From Ligustrum vulgare (lineage: Eukaryota; Streptophyta; Magnoliopsida; Lamiales; Oleaceae): a DNA stretch of 64,000 nucleotides. The position numbers and the translations under genes are program-made. The stretch is taken from contig OY743183.1 in the NCBI GenBank assembly GCA_963555705.1, positions 26,943,932 to 27,007,931 of the forward strand, given 5' to 3'. The notes under the pieces were generated by a model, which saw nothing but the letters and a program-made list of their open reading frames with translations, ran no database searches and had not been told where the DNA came from. This document shows positions 31,938 through 43,475 of the stretch, piece after piece (the stretch's first letter is position 1; each line of letters opens with the position of its first letter).

Positions 31938-32841
31938 TTTAGATTAAAAATCACATATCTATAATTACTATTCATTATTATTAATAAAGTTCATGAATTT
32001 TAGTGTTATTCTTTTTTAAAATAGTTATTAGTTGATTTTTTTTGGAAATGCAGAGACAATTCCGAATTGACTAGGATTATGTATAAGGCACGGTTTGTAA
32101 AAGGTTTTTTGTTTGAAAACAAAGAACGTGATTTTTTTTGTGGGAAAATATGTAATTAAAAGTAGAGAAAAAATATATGTAGTTAAAAAGTGATTTAAGG
32201 AAATAATTTATTTACAAATATGTTTAAAAACGATTCGCCAAATAGATGAGTAAGTGAGGGATTTGTTGGTCCCAAACATTATCTATCGAAGTGCTTGAGT
32301 GCTCAATCAATATTTTCGAATTTTCATATCCTCAAATTTGAATGTAGATGCAAGTTGATCCTTATTGGACGAAAATAGTGAATTCCCTCTCGATTTGGGG
32401 GTGGGGGAGGAATTTTCTGCTGCAATCCTTATTATATTACCACTTGGAACTCTTCGGTTCTCATTTAATTTTTCTTTAATTTTTAACGTTGGTGGAAAAA
32501 ATATGAAAAGAAATTGATCTGTGACCCACTGCTCCAAATAACAATGTTTGAGGACTGCAAATCCAATTATCCACATCACGGAGAGAGGGAGTTGGTGGAT
32601 GTTGCTTTCACTAGGTGTAATTATTGTCAAACTTTGGGAAATTGCTTTTATTATTATCTTTGTATAGGAAAAGAGACCTCACTTCCACTTTTAAAGAGAA
32701 AAAATTAGGGAAAATGACCCCATATCTTTTACTTTATTTTCCCCAACTGATACCCACCACAATCATTGTTCAATATAATTACCTCTATTTGATAAAGATT
32801 TTTTTGTTTATAACAAATAAATTTGTTTTCTTAAAATAAAA
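31938..32841. other. No confident gene; MITE-like stretch 32090-32250
   Basis: Low-complexity AT-rich DNA. 32090-32250 resembles the TGTTTGGTAA MITE family (words like GTGGTTAAAAAGTGATTTAAG) but without clear ends. No gene evidence. Confidence 0.4.
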
Positions 32842-34222
32842 CTAGTGCTAGACTCGTGCGATGCGCGATCATTTGTACAATTAATTAAAAATGTACAATT
32901 ATACATACATTAATTTTTTTTTACAGTTCGTATGTTTATCGTTCCAAGAAATTTTATGTCGAATTTTATTAAAATAAAAATGAAAAGAAAAAATAAGTCG
33001 ATGAACCGTCCAATTTTATTATCTTTCATTTTCTATTTTAAAGAAAAAATATTTATGTGATACTGACAAAGTTTTATTTTATTTATTTATTTATTTTAAG
33101 AATTTAAAAAAAATAAATTGCAATTGATTTGCATATGTCAACATATGAAATAAATATTTAATTAAGAATGAGAAACGAAGGAAATCAATTAATTTCAAAA
33201 AGCGTACAATTAAACATACCTTAATTTTTATTTTTATTTTAACAGTTTTTATGTTTGCTGTTTCAAGAAGTTTCTTTAAACATTGTAATTAAAATTAACT
33301 TAAACCTTGAAGAGAGAAAACAAAATTACATTTAAATAGATTTGCAATAAGTGAAAAAATAGTTATATCTGTCATATATGCTCAGAATTTTATTAAAATA
33401 AAAAGGAAAGAAAAATAGATCGGTGAACGCTCCTATTTTATTCTCTTTCTATTTCTATTTTTAAAGAAAAAATTATGCGATAGTAACAACATTTTTTTTT
33501 ACAAGTTTTTTTTTTAAAAAAAAATTGTAGTTGATTTTCAAAAGAGGAAGGCAGACCAAGAAATTTCGGGATGACTTGATATTTAATACGATTTTACGGA
33601 CAATATATTTTCAGTTTGCTCTCACTTGTTATCTTGTATTAAATTTCTAGTTGAGATCTTTGATTTGATATTCATATTACATATTTTTTCGATTTTAAAA
33701 TAATATAATAATTATAAAAAGAATAATAATTAATAAAAAAATAGTTTATAGATAGTATTATAAAACTTAAATGATATAATTTAAAATGAATGAGATATTG
33801 AGTAAAATTAAAAGATATAAAAACTTTTACATTTGATATTTTAGACGATTTAATGGACAATGTGTTTACAATTTGTTCTCATTTGTTAGCTTATATTAAA
33901 CTTTTCGTTGAGATCTTCGATTTGACACTCATATTACATATTTTTCAACTTAAATATAATAAAATAATTATCAAGTGAATAATAATTATTAAAAAATAGT
34001 TTATACATTAAAATAAATTAAAATCTTGATGTCATTAATAGCATAGCACGAATTCTAATGTTATGTATCATAATAATTACTAAAATATTTATTACATTAT
34101 TTTTTTGCATTTTATTTTTTTGCATAGATGTTCAGATTTAAAAAGTCATTTAGTGTGGGAAAATATGTGTGTGTTGTTTTTGGCAAGGAGTTTGTTTTTA
34201 TATATGTATAGATATAGATAGA
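32842..34222 (-). mobile_element. Helitron 2 (minus strand, non-autonomous, ~1.4 kb)
   Basis: Minus-strand 5' end TCTATCTATATCTATACAT (34222) preceded by A. Minus-strand 3' end: hairpin TCGCGC-ATC-GCACGA, then GTCTAGCACTAG, followed by T. No coding sequence. Internally it is built from repeats: a ~320-bp block appears at about 32880 and again at about 33203 (words GTACAATTA...ACATAC and ATTTTATTAAAATAAAAA), and a ~254-bp block at about 33597 and 33851 (GTTGAGATCTT). A second 5'-like end lies at 34511. Confidence 0.7.
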
Positions 34223-34511
34223 TATTTTATTACATATTTTTGGACTTAAATATAATAAGATAATTATCAAGTGAATAATAATTATTACAAAAAATATAAA
34301 TATACCTTAAATTGAATTAAAATCTTGATATCATTAATAGCATATAATGAATTCTAAAGTTATATATCATAACAATTGCTAAAATATTTATTACATTATT
34401 TTTTGTGCGTGTTATTTTTTTGCATAGATTTCTTGATTTAGAAAGTCGTTTTGAGCAAGAAATTATGTACCTGTATTTTTGGCATGAACTTTATTTTTAT
34501 ATATGTATAGA
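34223..34511 (-). repeat. Tandem copy of the Helitron 2 5' section with a second 5' terminus
   Basis: Repeats 33930-34222 (words TCAAGTGAATAATAATTATTA, ATCTTGAT.TCATTAATAG and TTTTATATATGTATAGATA) and ends at 34511 with another TCTATACATATAT-type minus-strand 5' end after host A. Either the Helitron is longer (to 34511) with an internal duplication, or two 5' ends were nested. Confidence 0.6.
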
Positions 34512-35164
34512 TATGTGGTTAAAAAATAATTTGAAAAATGTGTGTGGTTAAAATGTGATTTTTGGGGAAAGTGTTTATAAACATTGTTTATGAACAAGTT
34601 ACCATAAAATAATTAATTATAACTCCCATAATTATAAATAACAATTTGAAAATTAAAATATCAAAATTCTCATTGTCCCCATACATTACAACATATTGCA
34701 AGTGTGTCCAAAATCATATTTTTATCGCATTTAGGTCCTTAAAGTGCCTTTTTGGTGCATGTAAGGACCAATTGTGGAAAGCTTTCTTTTATAATTTTGG
34801 TCAAATTGTCAATTGAAACAATGGATAACTTAGGTTAAAGAAGGGAGTTGCGTCTGAGCTAAACTTGGAGTTGAAAATGTTCTTTCGTATCTCAACGTTT
34901 AAGTAAGACAGAGTTCATGAACTTATTTTTATAGATCGAAACAAGTTGATAGGATTGGTAGATAGAATACTCTTGAAAGAATGGATCTCCTGCCTTCAAG
35001 TAATTATTAGATGGAAAGTCGAACGATTTCTATAAGTTTGTCCTTATGTGCACAAAAAGGGAAAACTTTAGTACCTATATAAACAAAACAAATGAATATG
35101 GATCCAAGTGAGATAAGTAGTAACAATTGGGGACTGGGGGTAAGAATTTCCCAATAAAAAATTA
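34512..35164. other. Short MITE-like remnant then unassigned DNA
   Basis: 34512-34610 has the words GTGTGGTTAAAA and GTGATTTTTGGGG of the TGTTTGGTAA family. The rest has no recognised feature. Confidence 0.35.
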
Positions 35165-35167
35165 TAA

Positions 35168-35640
35168 GGCTGTGTTTGATAGGGAGAGTGAAATTTAGGT
35201 GGAAAGAAAATGAATTTCAGGGAATTGAATTCCTGAGAATTGGAAGTTTAATATATTTGATTGGTTTAATTGTTTAGGTGGAAAAGTTAGAGATTTTTCA
35301 ACTTTTTTTATTTGGTTGGCATTATTCATGAGAAATAAAGCAAATTTTAGCTATTTTAATAAAAAAAATCATTTTTTAATATATTTGTACTTGATAATAA
35401 TAATATTAATTTTTGGGAAAAAAATAAATCAATTAACAATAAAAAGATCAAATGTGACGAAAATGGTACGATATTTGTACTGAAAAATAAATACTCCTAT
35501 ATAGGCTGGAAAACCGCACGTCAATCCCAAACATGGAAATTTGTTTTCATGGAAAACCTTAATAACCAAATAGCCTAAACATGGAAAACGGGGTGAAAAA
35601 TGTGATTTTTCATGGAATTTGATGTGTATTAAAAGCACCC
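35168..35640. mobile_element. Tourist-like MITE 1 (473 bp, TAA duplication)
   Basis: TAA (35165-35167) then GGCTGTGTTTGATAGG; the right end is TATTAAAAGCACCC then TAA (35641-35643). The inverted ends are GGCTGTGTTTGATA / GGGTGCTTTTAATA. TAA plus a GG-start terminus is the PIF/Harbinger (Tourist) pattern. No transposase. Confidence 0.65.
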
Positions 35641-35643
35641 TAA

Positions 35644-35968
35644 GAGCATCTTTAATGGTTTAGGTCGATCTTGAGGTAAGTGCGTGAGAGAGAAAGATAC
35701 ACAAAATTCGTGTGTCTCACTCTAATATCTCTTTTTTCTTCTCTCTCTTCCACTTTCTTCCCATTTTTTCTAAATTTGACCTTGTACTTGATTTATTTGA
35801 ATTTGTGTCAATCTCTCTCTTCCTTTTTCATTTTTTCCTCTTTTTTTTTTTTTTTTTTTACTTCCAATATCTACCTCCTATCCACAATTTTATTTTAAAA
35901 TAATATATATCTCTCTTTCTCTTTCATCTAAGGACCTTAGACATTTCACACACCCATTAAAGATACCC
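35644..35968. mobile_element. Tourist-like MITE 2 (325 bp), sharing a TAA with MITE 1
   Basis: TAA (35641-35643) then GAGCATCTTTAATGG; the right end is CCATTAAAGATACCC then TAA (35969-35971). The inverted ends GAGCATCTTTAATGG / GGGTATCTTTAATGG match at 13 of 15. The interior is pyrimidine-rich. Confidence 0.75.
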
Positions 35969-36207
35969 TAATAGTGGTACTGTGATCAAATTGTCAGAAT
36001 AATTACATGAAAGGAACATAGGCAGGCTCAATAGTTTGTCCTAAATTTTGAACCCAATTTGACAAGTTGGTGTCAGAAAGAAATAAAAACAACAAAGCCG
36101 ATTGTTTTTCTCCCTCCAATTTTTCACAATACATCTTACCTAGAAAACACAAATAATACCAATCATTTTTATTTATAACAGTTGCCGAACAAGGCCTTAT
36201 AAATCCT

Positions 36208-36372
36208 CCATTTGGTAACAATGTATGATTATAAATTGATTTATTTATATTTTTTGGTAAAAATAGTGATTAAAAATTGGAGGAACAAAATATGTGTCAT
36301 TAAAAAATAATTTAAGAAATTTCATAATTTATAAATTGATTTATAATTCACTTTATTTTATTTACCAAACAG
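36208..36372. mobile_element. TGTTTGGTAA-family MITE copy
   Basis: Left ATTTGGTAACAATGTATG, right TTTACCAAACAG. Interior words TTATAAATTGATTTATTTAT and GTGTCATTAAAAAATAATTTA recur at 36700-36850, 44414-44587, 53992-54147 and 54719-54882. No clear duplication. Confidence 0.5.
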
Positions 36373-36699
36373 ATGTTAAGCATATTTGGTACACGAATTG
36401 AGTAAAATGAAATATTATTAGCTGATACTCAGGATCAACATATATAAATTTGTTTGATGTATATTATTTGGTAAAAGAATTGTTTTGAATTATGATTTAT
36501 GTGAGATTGTGTGATTTGAAAATGAAATAAAAGTTTTGGATTTATCTGTAGAATATTTTATTATTAAAATATGTGGTTAAAATTGATTACTATAGAAAAA
36601 TGAGTTATGTTTAACGTACATAAAACATATGCATAATAGAAGAATCATCACAAAAATACACACATAAATTCACCCCAAAATACATAAATCTATATATAT

Positions 36700-36850
36700 G
36701 TTCGGTAACATTGTAGTAATTATAAATTGATTTATTTATATTTTTGAGGTAAAACATGTGATTAAAAAGTTGAGAGAGAGAGAACATGTATATAGCTAAA
36801 GTGATTTAAAAATTTGTGTTGTTTATAGTTTGGTTTTTAAATTGTAATAA
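36700..36850. mobile_element. TGTTTGGTAA-family MITE copy
   Basis: Starts TGTTCGGTAACATTGTAG, then ATTATAAATTGATTTATTTA and a GTGATTAAAAAGTTGAGAGA block. The right end is unclear. Confidence 0.45.
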
Positions 36851-36927
36851 TTGCGTTAAAGAACATAGCATATATTATAATAGAAGAGTCTTCACAAAAA
36901 TACACACTTAGATTCCCGTCAAAATGC

Positions 36928-37023
36928 ATTTTCTATATTCTAAATAAATAAATATTTTTTTTTGTGGAAATTTAATATTTATTACATAATTAGATAGAGT
37001 TGAAATACAGGAGCGCGCGCGCG

Positions 37024-37092
<69 letters not shown>

Positions 37093-37855
37093 CATGTAAA
37101 TGTGTTACATTGGAAATGAAAAAAACTAGATAAATACATTTGAATATAAATAAATGTATTACATTTAAAATGAAAGAAATTGATTAATATATTTGAATAT
37201 AAATAAATGTGCTAGAATTTGTTCAAATAAATCATTTTTTTAGAAAATTTATGATATAAATTATTTGTAGGATCACCCAATACAAGAACTTCAAAATCGA
37301 TCATCTATTAGAAAGAAACAGTTTGCAAAGGAAAGTGATTGATGTCAAATAACATTGAAGAATCTTTTTTTCCTGCTAAATCCAATTTTCTTTCTTTCTA
37401 GTTTATTTTCAAATTTAATTTATATTCTAATTTCAGTTCCACATATTCACTTTGTATATTCTAAATAAATAAATAAACAATTTTTTGTAGAACATTTAAA
37501 ATTTATTACATATTTAGTAAAAGTTGTAATAAATATATATTCTATGTAAATGTGTTACATTGAAAATGAAAAAAAAAATCAAATTAATATATTTGAATAT
37601 AAATAAATATGCTAGAATTTGTGCAAATAAATCACTTTAAAGAAAATTTATGTTAAGAATTATTTGGAGGATCACCCAATACAAGAATTTCAGACTGGTC
37701 GTCTATTAAAAGAAATAGTTTTAAAGGAAAGTAGTTGATCTCAAAATAAATTTGAAGAATCTTCTTGCTGCTAAATTCTATTTTCTTGCTTTTTGGTTCA
37801 TTTTCATATTTAATATTCATATTCTAATTTCAATTTCGTGTGCTATAATTAAGCC
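36928..37855. repeat. Tandem duplication, unequal copies
   Basis: Copy 1 is about 36928-37450 and copy 2 about 37456-37855. Shared blocks in order: TATATTCTAAATAAATAAAT, AAATGTGTTACATTG, GCTAGAATTTGT, AGGATCACCCAATACAAGAA, CGTCTATTA, GAAGAATCTT. The size difference is mainly a long compound microsatellite present only in copy 1. Confidence 0.8.
37012..37092. repeat. Compound (GC)n(AC)n(AT)n(AC)n microsatellite
   Basis: About 10 GC, 15 AC, 11 AT and 5 AC dinucleotides in one uninterrupted run. The alternating purine-pyrimidine pattern is a candidate for Z-DNA. The small frames here are repeat artefacts. Confidence 0.97.
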
Positions 37856-37978
37856 TTGTAGTAATTAGTGTCGAATACCATTTTAATTTAAAATTAATAA
37901 AATTCTAAAAAGAAAAAAAAAATATTTATATCGAGAAATTAAATAGTGCATTCATTTATATCTTAAACTTAATATATA

Positions 37979-38264
37979 CTCCTTTCGTTCCGTGAAGATA
38001 AATTTATATTCATTATTTGTCCGCCCCAAATTGTAGGCTACTTTCCTCATTGAAAGTATAAATATTTTTACGTTTTCTAATATAACCTTATTTAATGTAC
38101 ATTTTTATCAATAAATATAAATTAATTCTATTTATATCATTATTTAATGTAAATGTATATTAGGAAAATGAAAAAAAAATATTATATTTTCAACTACATT
38201 AATTATATTTTCTTAATTTGTATGAAAATAGGAGCAAGCCTATCTTCACGGGACGAATGGAAGA
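37979..38264. mobile_element. Stowaway-like MITE (about 286 bp)
   Basis: Preceded by TA. The left end is CTCCTTTCGTTCCGTGAAGA and the right end inverted is CTTCCATTCGTCCCGTGAAG. The CTCC...TTCGTCCC consensus with TA flanks is typical of plant Stowaway (Tc1/mariner) MITEs. The right-hand TA is one base away from the expected place. Confidence 0.7.
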
Positions 38265-38304
38265 TAAAATAGTATGTGCTAAATTTCCATTTTCAATCTT
38301 TTTT

Positions 38305-38600
38305 TTTTTTGGTCGAGTTAACAATATGTTAATTAATAGACAGATCATGTAGAAGTAACGTTTGGTTCGAGTTGATTAGCTTGAAGCGTCGTTTAGAAAA
38401 ATATCGAATATAATATATCGTAGGAAAGATATCTAAGCATGAACCTAACTTGACTGCAGATATTGATTTGTTGATAAATTGCACAATATTGTAATACAAC
38501 ATGTACATTATTGAAAATCTTGTTGCTGAATTTAGTGTATAAAAGTAACAAATATTATTCCTCGGTTCAAGTAATTACATTTGAAACGGTCAAATTATTG
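38305..38600 (+). repeat. Dispersed repeat, partner of 1615-1925
   Basis: Matches the reverse complement of 1615-1925. It contains GTTTGGTTCGAGTTGATTAG, GCAGATATTGATTTG and CAAGTAATTACATTTGAAAC. Element type unknown. Confidence 0.5.
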
Positions 38601-39479
38601 TGAAATTTAAAATAAAATAAACATAATTTAAAAGAAAAATGAAATTTTTAATTAAATGAAAAGTTACGAAAAGCATGTTTAAACGCCTCTCTTTAGGAGA
38701 CTTGTGTGATCACTTTCGACATCCGTTGAATGCATGTAAGATATGCATGAATAAGTTCTCAAAACAATCTTCAAGAATATGAAATTGGTTTTAAGTTCAA
38801 TAAATGGATAGTTCTCGGTGAATTTTTAAAGTTGGTACTTTACCGAACGGTAAATAAAAAGGGTTTTGAGTGGCCTACTTCAGCAGGCCATTACTTCATG
38901 CTCGGTAATCCATTTCTTACGTCATAAAGTGTATGAGAAAGTACCACATGAGTAATTTGAAATGGTAATAGGAACTCCAGATTTCGACTTCATTTGATAC
39001 CTCGAATCTGAGCTTAAACATCGCCTTCCAAAGCTAAAATTTGAGTTCCTTAAGCTTGAGGTGGCAATATAAATGGACACGGCTGCACTTGTAGCCTTTT
39101 TTAGTCACCATTTACCCAGCTCTTGCTTGCATGAACGATGTCTTCCACCTTCTGCTCTCAAGATAAGAAGCCTAGTCATCTCTTAAAAAAAAAAAGCAAG
39201 GAACGAAACCTTTCACGGTCGTGGCTATCTTCCACTTCTGTTCACTCATATTTACCCTATAAATATCCATGAAGTTGAAAGGAATTCTCATAGCAATAGT
39301 AGCCAACAAACCGTGAGGAAGAATAGCTCTCTATTTTCAGAATAGCTCTCTATTTTCAAAACCCAAGATAAAGAAATTATGTCAAAATCTTGTTTTAAAT
39401 CCTTTCCAATTCCTCCTTTTTATCACCAAACTTGTTTTCTCAATGTCCTTTATCAAAACAAATGAGTATGGATAAAAGA
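38601..39479 (+). other. Unassigned, LTR-like features
   Basis: Holds a hairpin GGCCTACTTCAGCAGGCC (about 38871-38888), a TATA-like CCCTATAAATATCC (TATAAATA 39258-39265) and, about 70 bp after it, a direct repeat of AATAGCTCTCTATTTTC (two copies near 39326). A TATA box plus leader-like sequence suggests an LTR, but neither end is defined. Confidence 0.3.
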
Positions 39480-39956
39480 AATTAAGAAAATTGACTTTTA
39501 GATTCTAGAAATACGTTTGTTGTCGACACCTAATGGTTTTGTACCAACACTTGGGTTCAAAACGAAAAAAATGATTATCTGACACTTTGGTGTCAACACC
39601 AAACAGACAGCTCGGCAGCCTGACTTCATTCAGCCATATCTTTTGTTTTATAATTTCAATTTGTAATCCGTAAAGTCTGCTGAACTCCATATTTGATAAA
39701 CTTTCCAATTATATGTTATAAAAATCATGGAGATTTATGTCCTTGGAGTTATGTACTTGTTTCTCCGCATACTCCGTTCAAAGTTAGTTGAAAGACTCAC
39801 ATTCCAAAAGAAAGTCATTCTAGGAGTTGTTTATGGATCGATTCATCCAATAAATTGGTAAGTAGAGTATATTTACTTGATTATGCGAGTATAATATATT
39901 TAATTAAATTATATCATTTTATTTGAAGTGAGTCGGATATGTTTGCAAGAATTATA

Positions 39957-40521
39957 TGATTTCTTTGGATGTACTTATGCGACACATAGTTGATATATAT
40001 TTGAATAGAACAGATGGATATTTGTCGCAAGTTGATAGCTTTGAGTTATACAAATATGATGGAATAAGATTTGAATAAATGTGATGAAATGAGATTTTGA
40101 AGATATATGACTCATTTTTTTTTTTTTGAAAACATTCATCACGTGCATACTAGACAACGATTACTCCAATGTACCCCGTTCATGATTCTGGATATGTTGT
40201 CGTATACCTTGACTTGCCAAATGATAAGGTATGGCGGTATATTGATGCCAAAATTTGTAGGATATCAGGTGAGATCAACTTGGATGTGAATGATTGAAGT
40301 TACTGGTTATGACCAATGATGATTTGTTATGCATTGAGCACTTACGAGATGAGAATCGTAGGGGAACCATCATGTCATGCATTACAGTATAGTGCGCAGT
40401 TATCAATATTAAAAAATATCTGACATATGGGTCATCAATGACACGATACTTGCATGATATCTCAATTATAATTGGCTATTATGATATGGATATGTTGTTT
40501 GAGCAACCAATAATACGGTGC
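39957..40521 (+). repeat. Left arm of a 565-bp imperfect inverted repeat
   Basis: Matches the reverse complement of 41714-42279 nearly end to end (for example ATGATTTCTTTGGATG ... CAACCAATAATACGGTGC). The right arm lies inside the LINE; this arm is in the flanking LTR-like DNA. About 10% divergence by eye. Confidence 0.9.
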
Positions 40522-40947
40522 CTACAACACATCACGATCTTGATTTGTCAATTATTTTGGATATACGAATATTTTAACCATATATATCGACCTGTGTTAC
40601 TTTGACTGACACATTTCAAACGATACATGCATACATACTTTGAAATTGTTTTGAGTACATTTTTTTTTTTAATTATCCTAGCTTGAAAATCGAAACCTAG
40701 GATAAAATTTTATTAATGTAAAAAGAACTTACAAACAAGAAGGGGTTCATGAAAACCTTACCTTCAAATGAAATCACAAATTACAGACGAAAGACCTGAA
40801 AAAAATCAATTACAAAACAAAGCCCAATTAAAACTTAGTAATAAGGCCCGTAGGCTAGATTACACAGGGTAAATAAGAAAACTACTCCCAACTCTCCTTC
40901 TTCTGCTTCCAACTTCAGCAACTGAAATTTTAATCAGATACCATCCC

Positions 40948-41717
40948 TCAATGCAGTCTTAGATTGGCCATCCCTAGTCTACCCAATCTAGCTTCAGCTC
41001 TACCATTTCCAACAAAATCTTGAGAAGTCAAAATGGGAAATTTCTTTTCTTTATACCCAGTGTTTGCTAGCCAGTCGGCTATATTATTCCCCTCTCTATA
41101 AACGTGCGAAAATATGATGTTTTTATTGGTTTTTTTGGTGAATGATAGTCTACATAACATATTGAAGTTCCCATGGGCCTCCAGCTTCCTTGGTGATGAT
41201 CTCATTCCCACCTTGGAATCAGATTCAACCCATATGTTTCTTATGTTCTCTCCTGGAAAATTCTTAAGCCCATAGCTATGGCAGTAAATTCAGCCTCCAG
41301 TATAGTTTTCTCACCATAATAATCAAAGAAACCCATAATTATATCTCCTTTATAATCTCTAATCACACCTCCACTAGCAGCAAATTTATTCAGTGTCAGA
41401 CTTCCATCACAATTCAGTTTCACCCATCCTTGCTGAGGTTTGATCCATTTGACAATGGAGAATTTATGGTTAGTCTGCTCCCTACGATTCTTTAATTTCC
41501 CTGCCTTATGTATAATCTCAATTGCCCTATAGATTTTCTTGAGAATCCTGTTAGATCTCATAGGAATACCTTGATGTTTAGCCCTGTTTCTTTCAATCCA
41601 CAAGTACCAAAATGTGAAAATAGGGATAATATTCTGGATGGACCTGTTAATCACCTTAGTCTCCAAGAAACACCACTGTTGGAACACTATAATAGGTCTG
41701 TTGTGTTGGTTACGCAC
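40948..41717 (-). pseudogene. LINE RNase H domain
   Basis: Minus-strand frames: KPQQGWVKLNCDGSL (first catalytic Asp), AASGGVIRDYKGDIIMGFF, ILEAEFTAIAMGL (Glu), IWVESDSK (Asp), HVYREGNNIADWLAN (Asp). These are the four catalytic residues of plant LINE RNase H (RVT_3). Frames shift near 41230. Upstream, FWYLWIERNRAKHQG is the conserved linker. The frame is broken by the inserted arm at 41714. Confidence 0.9.
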
Positions 41718-42279
41718 CGTATTATTGGTTGCTCAAAAAACATATCCATATCATAATAGCCAGTTATAATTGAGATATCCTGCAAGTATCGTATCAATGA
41801 TGACCCATACGTCATAGATATTTTTTAATATTGATAACTATGTAATATACTGTAATGCATGGCATGATGGTTCCCTACGATTCTCATCTCGTAATCCAAG
41901 TGTTCAATGCATAACAAATCATCATTGGTCACAACCAGTAACTTCAATCATTCACATCTAAGTTGATCTCACCTGGTATCCTACAAATTTTGGCATCAAT
42001 ATACCATCATACCTTATCATTTGGCAGGTCAAGGTATACGACAACATATCCAAAATCATGAACGGGGTACATTGGAGCAATCGTAGTCTACTATGCATGT
42101 GATGAATGTTTTCAAAAAAATGAGTCATATATCTTCAAAATCTCATTTCATCACATTTATTCAAATCTTATTCCATCATATTTGCATAACTCAAAGCTAT
42201 CAACTTGCGACAAATATCCATGAGTTCTATCAAAATATATATCAACTATGTGTCGCATAAGTATAACCAAAGAAATCAT
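41714..42279 (-). repeat. Right arm of the inverted repeat, inserted in the LINE
   Basis: See the left arm 39957-40521. LINE coding sequence lies on both sides: zf-RVT end to the right, the linker and RNase H to the left. No target duplication was found around this insert. Confidence 0.88.
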
Positions 42280-42289
42280 CTTTGCCTAG

Positions 42290-43088
42290 AAAGTTAGGCA
42301 CTCCATAAGTTTGGCTAAGCTCATTCCAAACATCCATGACAATTTTCCCATTAAGTAGAACATGAGCAAAACTTTCTTCATCGTGGCAGCAATCTCATTT
42401 GGAGGGTAAATGCAGTTTCAATCTTTGTTTCAATATATCATCATTGCTGATGTAGTTGTGTCAAACTTTCCAGGCAAAGATGGAAATTTTAAGAGGGATC
42501 CTCTACTTCCAGATATATTTATATCATAATTGGAGGCTGGTTTTCATTCTAAAAGTGTCCAGGCAAGATTTGATGGTAAAATCTCTTGAGGATGTTTTGG
42601 TCCAATAGATTTTATCGCAAATATTCCTGAATTTAATCTGCTTGATCTCCTCAACTTTGTGAACAGGTAAGTTTTGATTAAGCTTGATAATATCCCAAAC
42701 ACCTTCACTCATAAAATCTTTAACACAACTATTGTCAGTAGCTACTTGAGGAAGGTTGCATGATAAAGCTCCATTCAATAACCATTTATCATACCAAAAA
42801 GATGTATTTCCTACTCCAATTCTCCAAGCAATGTAAGGCTCCAACAAGTCCCTAACTACAATAATCCTCCTCCGGACCGATGAATCCTTTTGTTTCAGCT
42901 TAACTAAAGATGGGTGGCAAATTCTGCAATATTTAGCCTTAATAACCCAACTCCATAAGGAATCATGTTCCCTAAATTTCCACCAAAGTTTGCAATTGAA
43001 AGCCCTGTTTAGGTCTGCTAACTTTCTACAATCAATTCCCCCTTCCATAAACGGCAGGCACATTTTGCTCCAAGAGGACAAATGTAGA
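42290..43088 (-). pseudogene. LINE post-RT linker and zf-RVT domain
   Basis: Reads SSWSKMCLPFMEGGIDCRKL, FNCKLWWKF, LWSWVIKAKYC, RIGVGNTSFWYDKWLLNG, KIYWTKTSSRDFTIKS, then a Cys/His cluster (WDCCHDEESFAHVLLN) of the zf-RVT type. It starts abruptly at the target duplication. The N-terminal residues of the long open frame right of 43088 are host sequence. Confidence 0.88.
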
Positions 43089-43475
43089 TGTTTTGAGTAC
43101 ATAAGGTTGACTTGTATATCTAACTGTGCAATAACACATGTGTACCATATTTTGCTCACTGGGCACACGTGTGCTGACCCCCAAGAATCTTAACTTTTCA
43201 GGTAGCTATTGATGTAAAAAGGATAGGCGTATATCTTCAGATGGCTTGACATAAAGTCTTGTGCTAGGTGACGACCAGTGAGTTGTAGACACACCACCGA
43301 ATAAGAATTATGGCATTTGAATTGTCACATTTTATTGAACTCACTACTTTATTATTATTTAAAAGTTATTTTGAAAACTCACTTATGTGACGTCGTTGAC
43401 ATCACCAGCTAAAAATATTCACGTGATTTTGGGATCGTCACAAGAGTTATATCGGCGCATTATTTAAAAAAAAAA

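Larger units (their letters stand above)
40647..43102 (-). mobile_element. 5'-truncated LINE with 14-bp target duplication
   Basis: Flanked by TGTTTTGAGTACAT at 40647-40660 and 43089-43102 (exact). The minus-strand 3' end is a poly(A) (T run 40661-40670). The body 40661-43088 contains only the end of ORF2: linker, zf-RVT and RNase H. EN and RT are missing because of 5' truncation at insertion. A 566-bp inverted insert interrupts it at 41714-42279. Confidence 0.92.
39480..43441 (+). mobile_element. LTR-retrotransposon-derived DNA (Tekay-like?) hosting a LINE
   Basis: The unit ends at 43430-43441 with GGGATCGTCACA, the CA end typical of Tekay-type gypsy LTRs (compare GGGTCGTCACA at 61627-61637). 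Earlier it has CTCACTGGGC and TTTTCAGGTAGC blocks of the kind found late in such LTRs. The left limit is not found. A LINE is inserted at 40661-43088. Confidence 0.4.

Noticed and set aside
35680..35898. Ser/Phe-rich frames in pyrimidine-rich DNA
   Set aside because: Low-complexity interior of a MITE; no gene features.
36908..37090. Frame with YIYIYIYVCVCVC
   Set aside because: Translation of the compound microsatellite.
42524..43168. Full 214-codon LINE frame
   Set aside because: The residues right of 43088 come from host DNA outside the LINE target duplication; only the rest is LINE.
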